In this document: piece after piece, positions 60,894 through 62,211 of the stretch
Layout: the number at the start of each line of letters is the position of its first letter
Numbering within the stretch: the stretch's first letter is position 1
Assembly: GCF_008326305.1 (NCBI RefSeq)
Contig: NZ_BIXY01000036.1
Location: 1-62,211, forward strand
DNA: 62,211 bases
DNA from: Dictyobacter arantiisoli
GTDB taxonomy: Bacteria; Chloroflexota; Ktedonobacteria; Ktedonobacterales; Ktedonobacteraceae
Direction: 5' to 3'
Position numbers and translations under genes: made by a program
Notes under the pieces: generated by a model
What the model saw: only the letters and a program-made list of their open reading frames with translations
What the model was told of the DNA's origin: nothing
Databases searched by the model: none

Positions 60894-61928
60894 TTAGCGT
60901 TGGATTTTGAGCGTACTGGTAAAGTTAGCTGCTAATTCTTCATACGGTTCGGCATAATACTCTTCGACGCGACCGGCATCACAAAGGGTCGTGAGTGAGG
61001 TATCAATGGGCAGTGCACCAAGTAAGGGAGCACCCGTCATCGTAACGAGATCTGTCCCATTACTGGGTCCAAAGATTTCGTAGCGCTCGCCTTTAGGAGT
61101 CTCAAAGTATGACATATTTTCTACCACGCCTACGATCGAGCCTTTGAGTTGTTGCACCATGTTGATACATTTCATTACAATCATGGTCGCCAGCATTTGT
61201 GGTGAAGAGACCACTACCACGCCATCCAATGGTAGCGCCTGCATAACGGTCATTGGCGCATCGGATGTACCTGGAGGAAGATCGACCAGCAAATAATCGA
61301 GATTGCCCCAGTCGACATCGCTATAGAATTGTTTGATGGCACTTGAAATCATCGGGCCACGCCAGACAACTGGATCGCTTTCCTTTTCAAGGAACATATT
61401 CATCGAAACAATTTTGATGCCGCCTTTACTGCGCAATGGTTCAATACCACCATTGGCAGATTTCGTTGGCTGGCCTTTGGTACCAAACATGCGGGCGATA
61501 CTGGGTCCGGTGATATCACCATCCAGGATACCGACCTGGAGCCCCTGGCGGCGCAACGAAACAGCCAGCAGTCCGGTGACCAGAGATTTTCCCACGCCAC
61601 CTTTACCGCTCATAATAGCAATTACTTGCTTAATTTTGCGATCAGGGCCAGCGGAGGCCATGGTCAACGGCACACCACGTCCTACCGGAGCCTTCTTGGG
61701 CGTTATAGATGTGGGTTGGCCAGTGGCTGCGGCATTCAAGTCTTTTATGAGTATATCGAGCTTCTCTGGTGTAAACCGGTGTGTGCGAGCCCCACCAGCC
61801 ACGCTCTCACGTGCCCCTACCGCACAGGCTGTGCAGGGTAGGCCATGACCGTGAAAAACCTTGACTGTTGCGGGGAACTGTGTCACAACATCATGTATAA
61901 CCATGTCGGCTGTAATAGTTTCCGCCAT
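60894..61928 (-). CDS. Mrp/NBP35-family ATPase with N-terminal DUF1858 domain, 344 aa
   Basis: An iron-sulfur cluster carrier-type ATPase. The N-terminal DUF1858 domain (about 5-70) has HGLPCTACAVG, whose CxxC could bind a cluster. The P-loop domain (about 95-344) has the deviant Walker A GKGGVGKS, LDGDITGPS and LLVDLPPGTSDAP. The usual CPxC cluster-binding motif after ENMSYF is missing; the sequence there is ETPKGERYEIFG. AGAGGA precedes ATG 61928; the longer frame start at 61949 is rejected. It would deliver or sense Fe-S clusters in the cytosol, with the N-terminal CxxC possibly replacing the lost site. Confidence 0.9.
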   Translation of the reverse strand: MAETITADMVIHDVVTQFPATVKVFHGHGLPCTACAVGARESVAGGARTHRFTPEKLDILIKDLNAAATGQPTSITPKKAPVGRGVPLTMASAGPDRKIKQVIAIMSGKGGVGKSLVTGLLAVSLRRQGLQVGILDGDITGPSIARMFGTKGQPTKSANGGIEPLRSKGGIKIVSMNMFLEKESDPVVWRGPMISSAIKQFYSDVDWGNLDYLLVDLPPGTSDAPMTVMQALPLDGVVVVSSPQMLATMIVMKCINMVQQLKGSIVGVVENMSYFETPKGERYEIFGPSNGTDLVTMTGAPLLGALPIDTSLTTLCDAGRVEEYYAEPYEELAANFTSTLKIQR

Positions 61929-62211
61929 GTTACGTATCCTCTTGCGCAAGACAGGCCAGCAAATGACCTGTCTTGCCCTATTCTGTGAAAGATAATTTTA
62001 TATGCGATAAGAATGCTAAATCCTACTTGCGTACTCAGATATTATAGCACACCCTGATGAAAACTGACTATATGGATGTAGTTCTGGGCAGGGCTTTTTG
62101 GTGTACCCGAAAGTCCCGAAAGAGTAAAAAAAGGAGCCATATCTTGCTAAAATAGGAAAATCATTACGCACCTATGAAAGCGAGAAATGGCTTGGATGTA
62201 CCTTAACATAT
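61929..62211. other. Upstream region of mrp, to window edge
   Basis: About 280 bases. It holds the AGAGGA ribosome site for mrp (about 61938-61943) and otherwise no recognisable ORF, repeat or RNA. Confidence 0.35.

Overview
The window looks like a chromosomal segment of a filamentous soil Chloroflexota of the class Ktedonobacteria. This is inferred from the gene repertoire, not from a marker gene: a WD40-fused Ser/Thr kinase, PQQ-type propeller proteins, an ECF sigma/propeller pair, a tricorn-type protease, an S53 and a G1 acid protease, an FAAL-primed PKS/NRPS, F420-class oxidoreductases and many intergenic palindromes. No rRNA, tRNA or CRISPR array was seen.

Layout. 1-330 holds MITE-like palindromic repeats. 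0.4-10.2 kb is housekeeping and accessory genes: two hypotheticals, an old-yellow-enzyme, an aldehyde dehydrogenase, a tricorn protease homologue, a DUF4870/Tic20-like membrane protein and a concanavalin-fold protein. 10.6-19.5 kb holds an S53 protease, a kinase-WD40 protein, a GlsB/YeaQ membrane protein, a GGQ ribosome-rescue-type factor, a propeller lipoprotein, an aldo/keto reductase and a PPOX/F420 protein. 19.8-26.3 kb is a collinear minus-strand glycerol/dihydroxyacetone block (glpK-glpF-glpD-dhaK-dhaL-dhaM).

28.1-43.6 kb is the centrepiece, a minus-strand hybrid lipopeptide-type assembly line. Protein 1 is FAAL-ACP-KS-AT(malonyl)-N-terminal half of a DH. Protein 2 is a luciferase-like monooxygenase (LLM), then the C-terminal half of the DH, KR, ACP and an acidic C-terminal tail. 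Protein 3 is C-A(predicted Ser)-PCP followed by two ketoacyl-synthase-III-like domains, the first with an intact Cys-His-Asn triad and the second lacking all three residues. A type II thioesterase follows. No type I thioesterase or reductase domain is present, so the KASIII pair is the candidate for off-loading or tailoring. The DH fold is interrupted exactly between its two hotdog halves by an in-frame TGA and the LLM domain.

44.2-50.3 kb has a BldC/excisionase-like HTH protein, htpG, a small hypothetical, an aldo/keto reductase and an M20 peptidase. 50.45-51.68 kb is a complete IS630-family insertion inserted at CTAG. Downstream, 51.7-56.2 kb is visibly AT-rich. It carries a G1-type protease whose signal peptide is out of frame at a T8 run, and an ECF sigma factor/membrane propeller pair. 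56.6-61.9 kb returns to the typical composition: an acyl-CoA dehydrogenase, an Eis-type acetyltransferase, a small CxxC protein, prephenate dehydratase (pheA) and a DUF1858-Mrp ATPase fusion.

A recurring theme is long perfect hairpins (16-33 bp stems) at gene ends, and a 201-bp MITE-like family whose internal hairpins keep perfect pairing although their stem sequences differ between copies.
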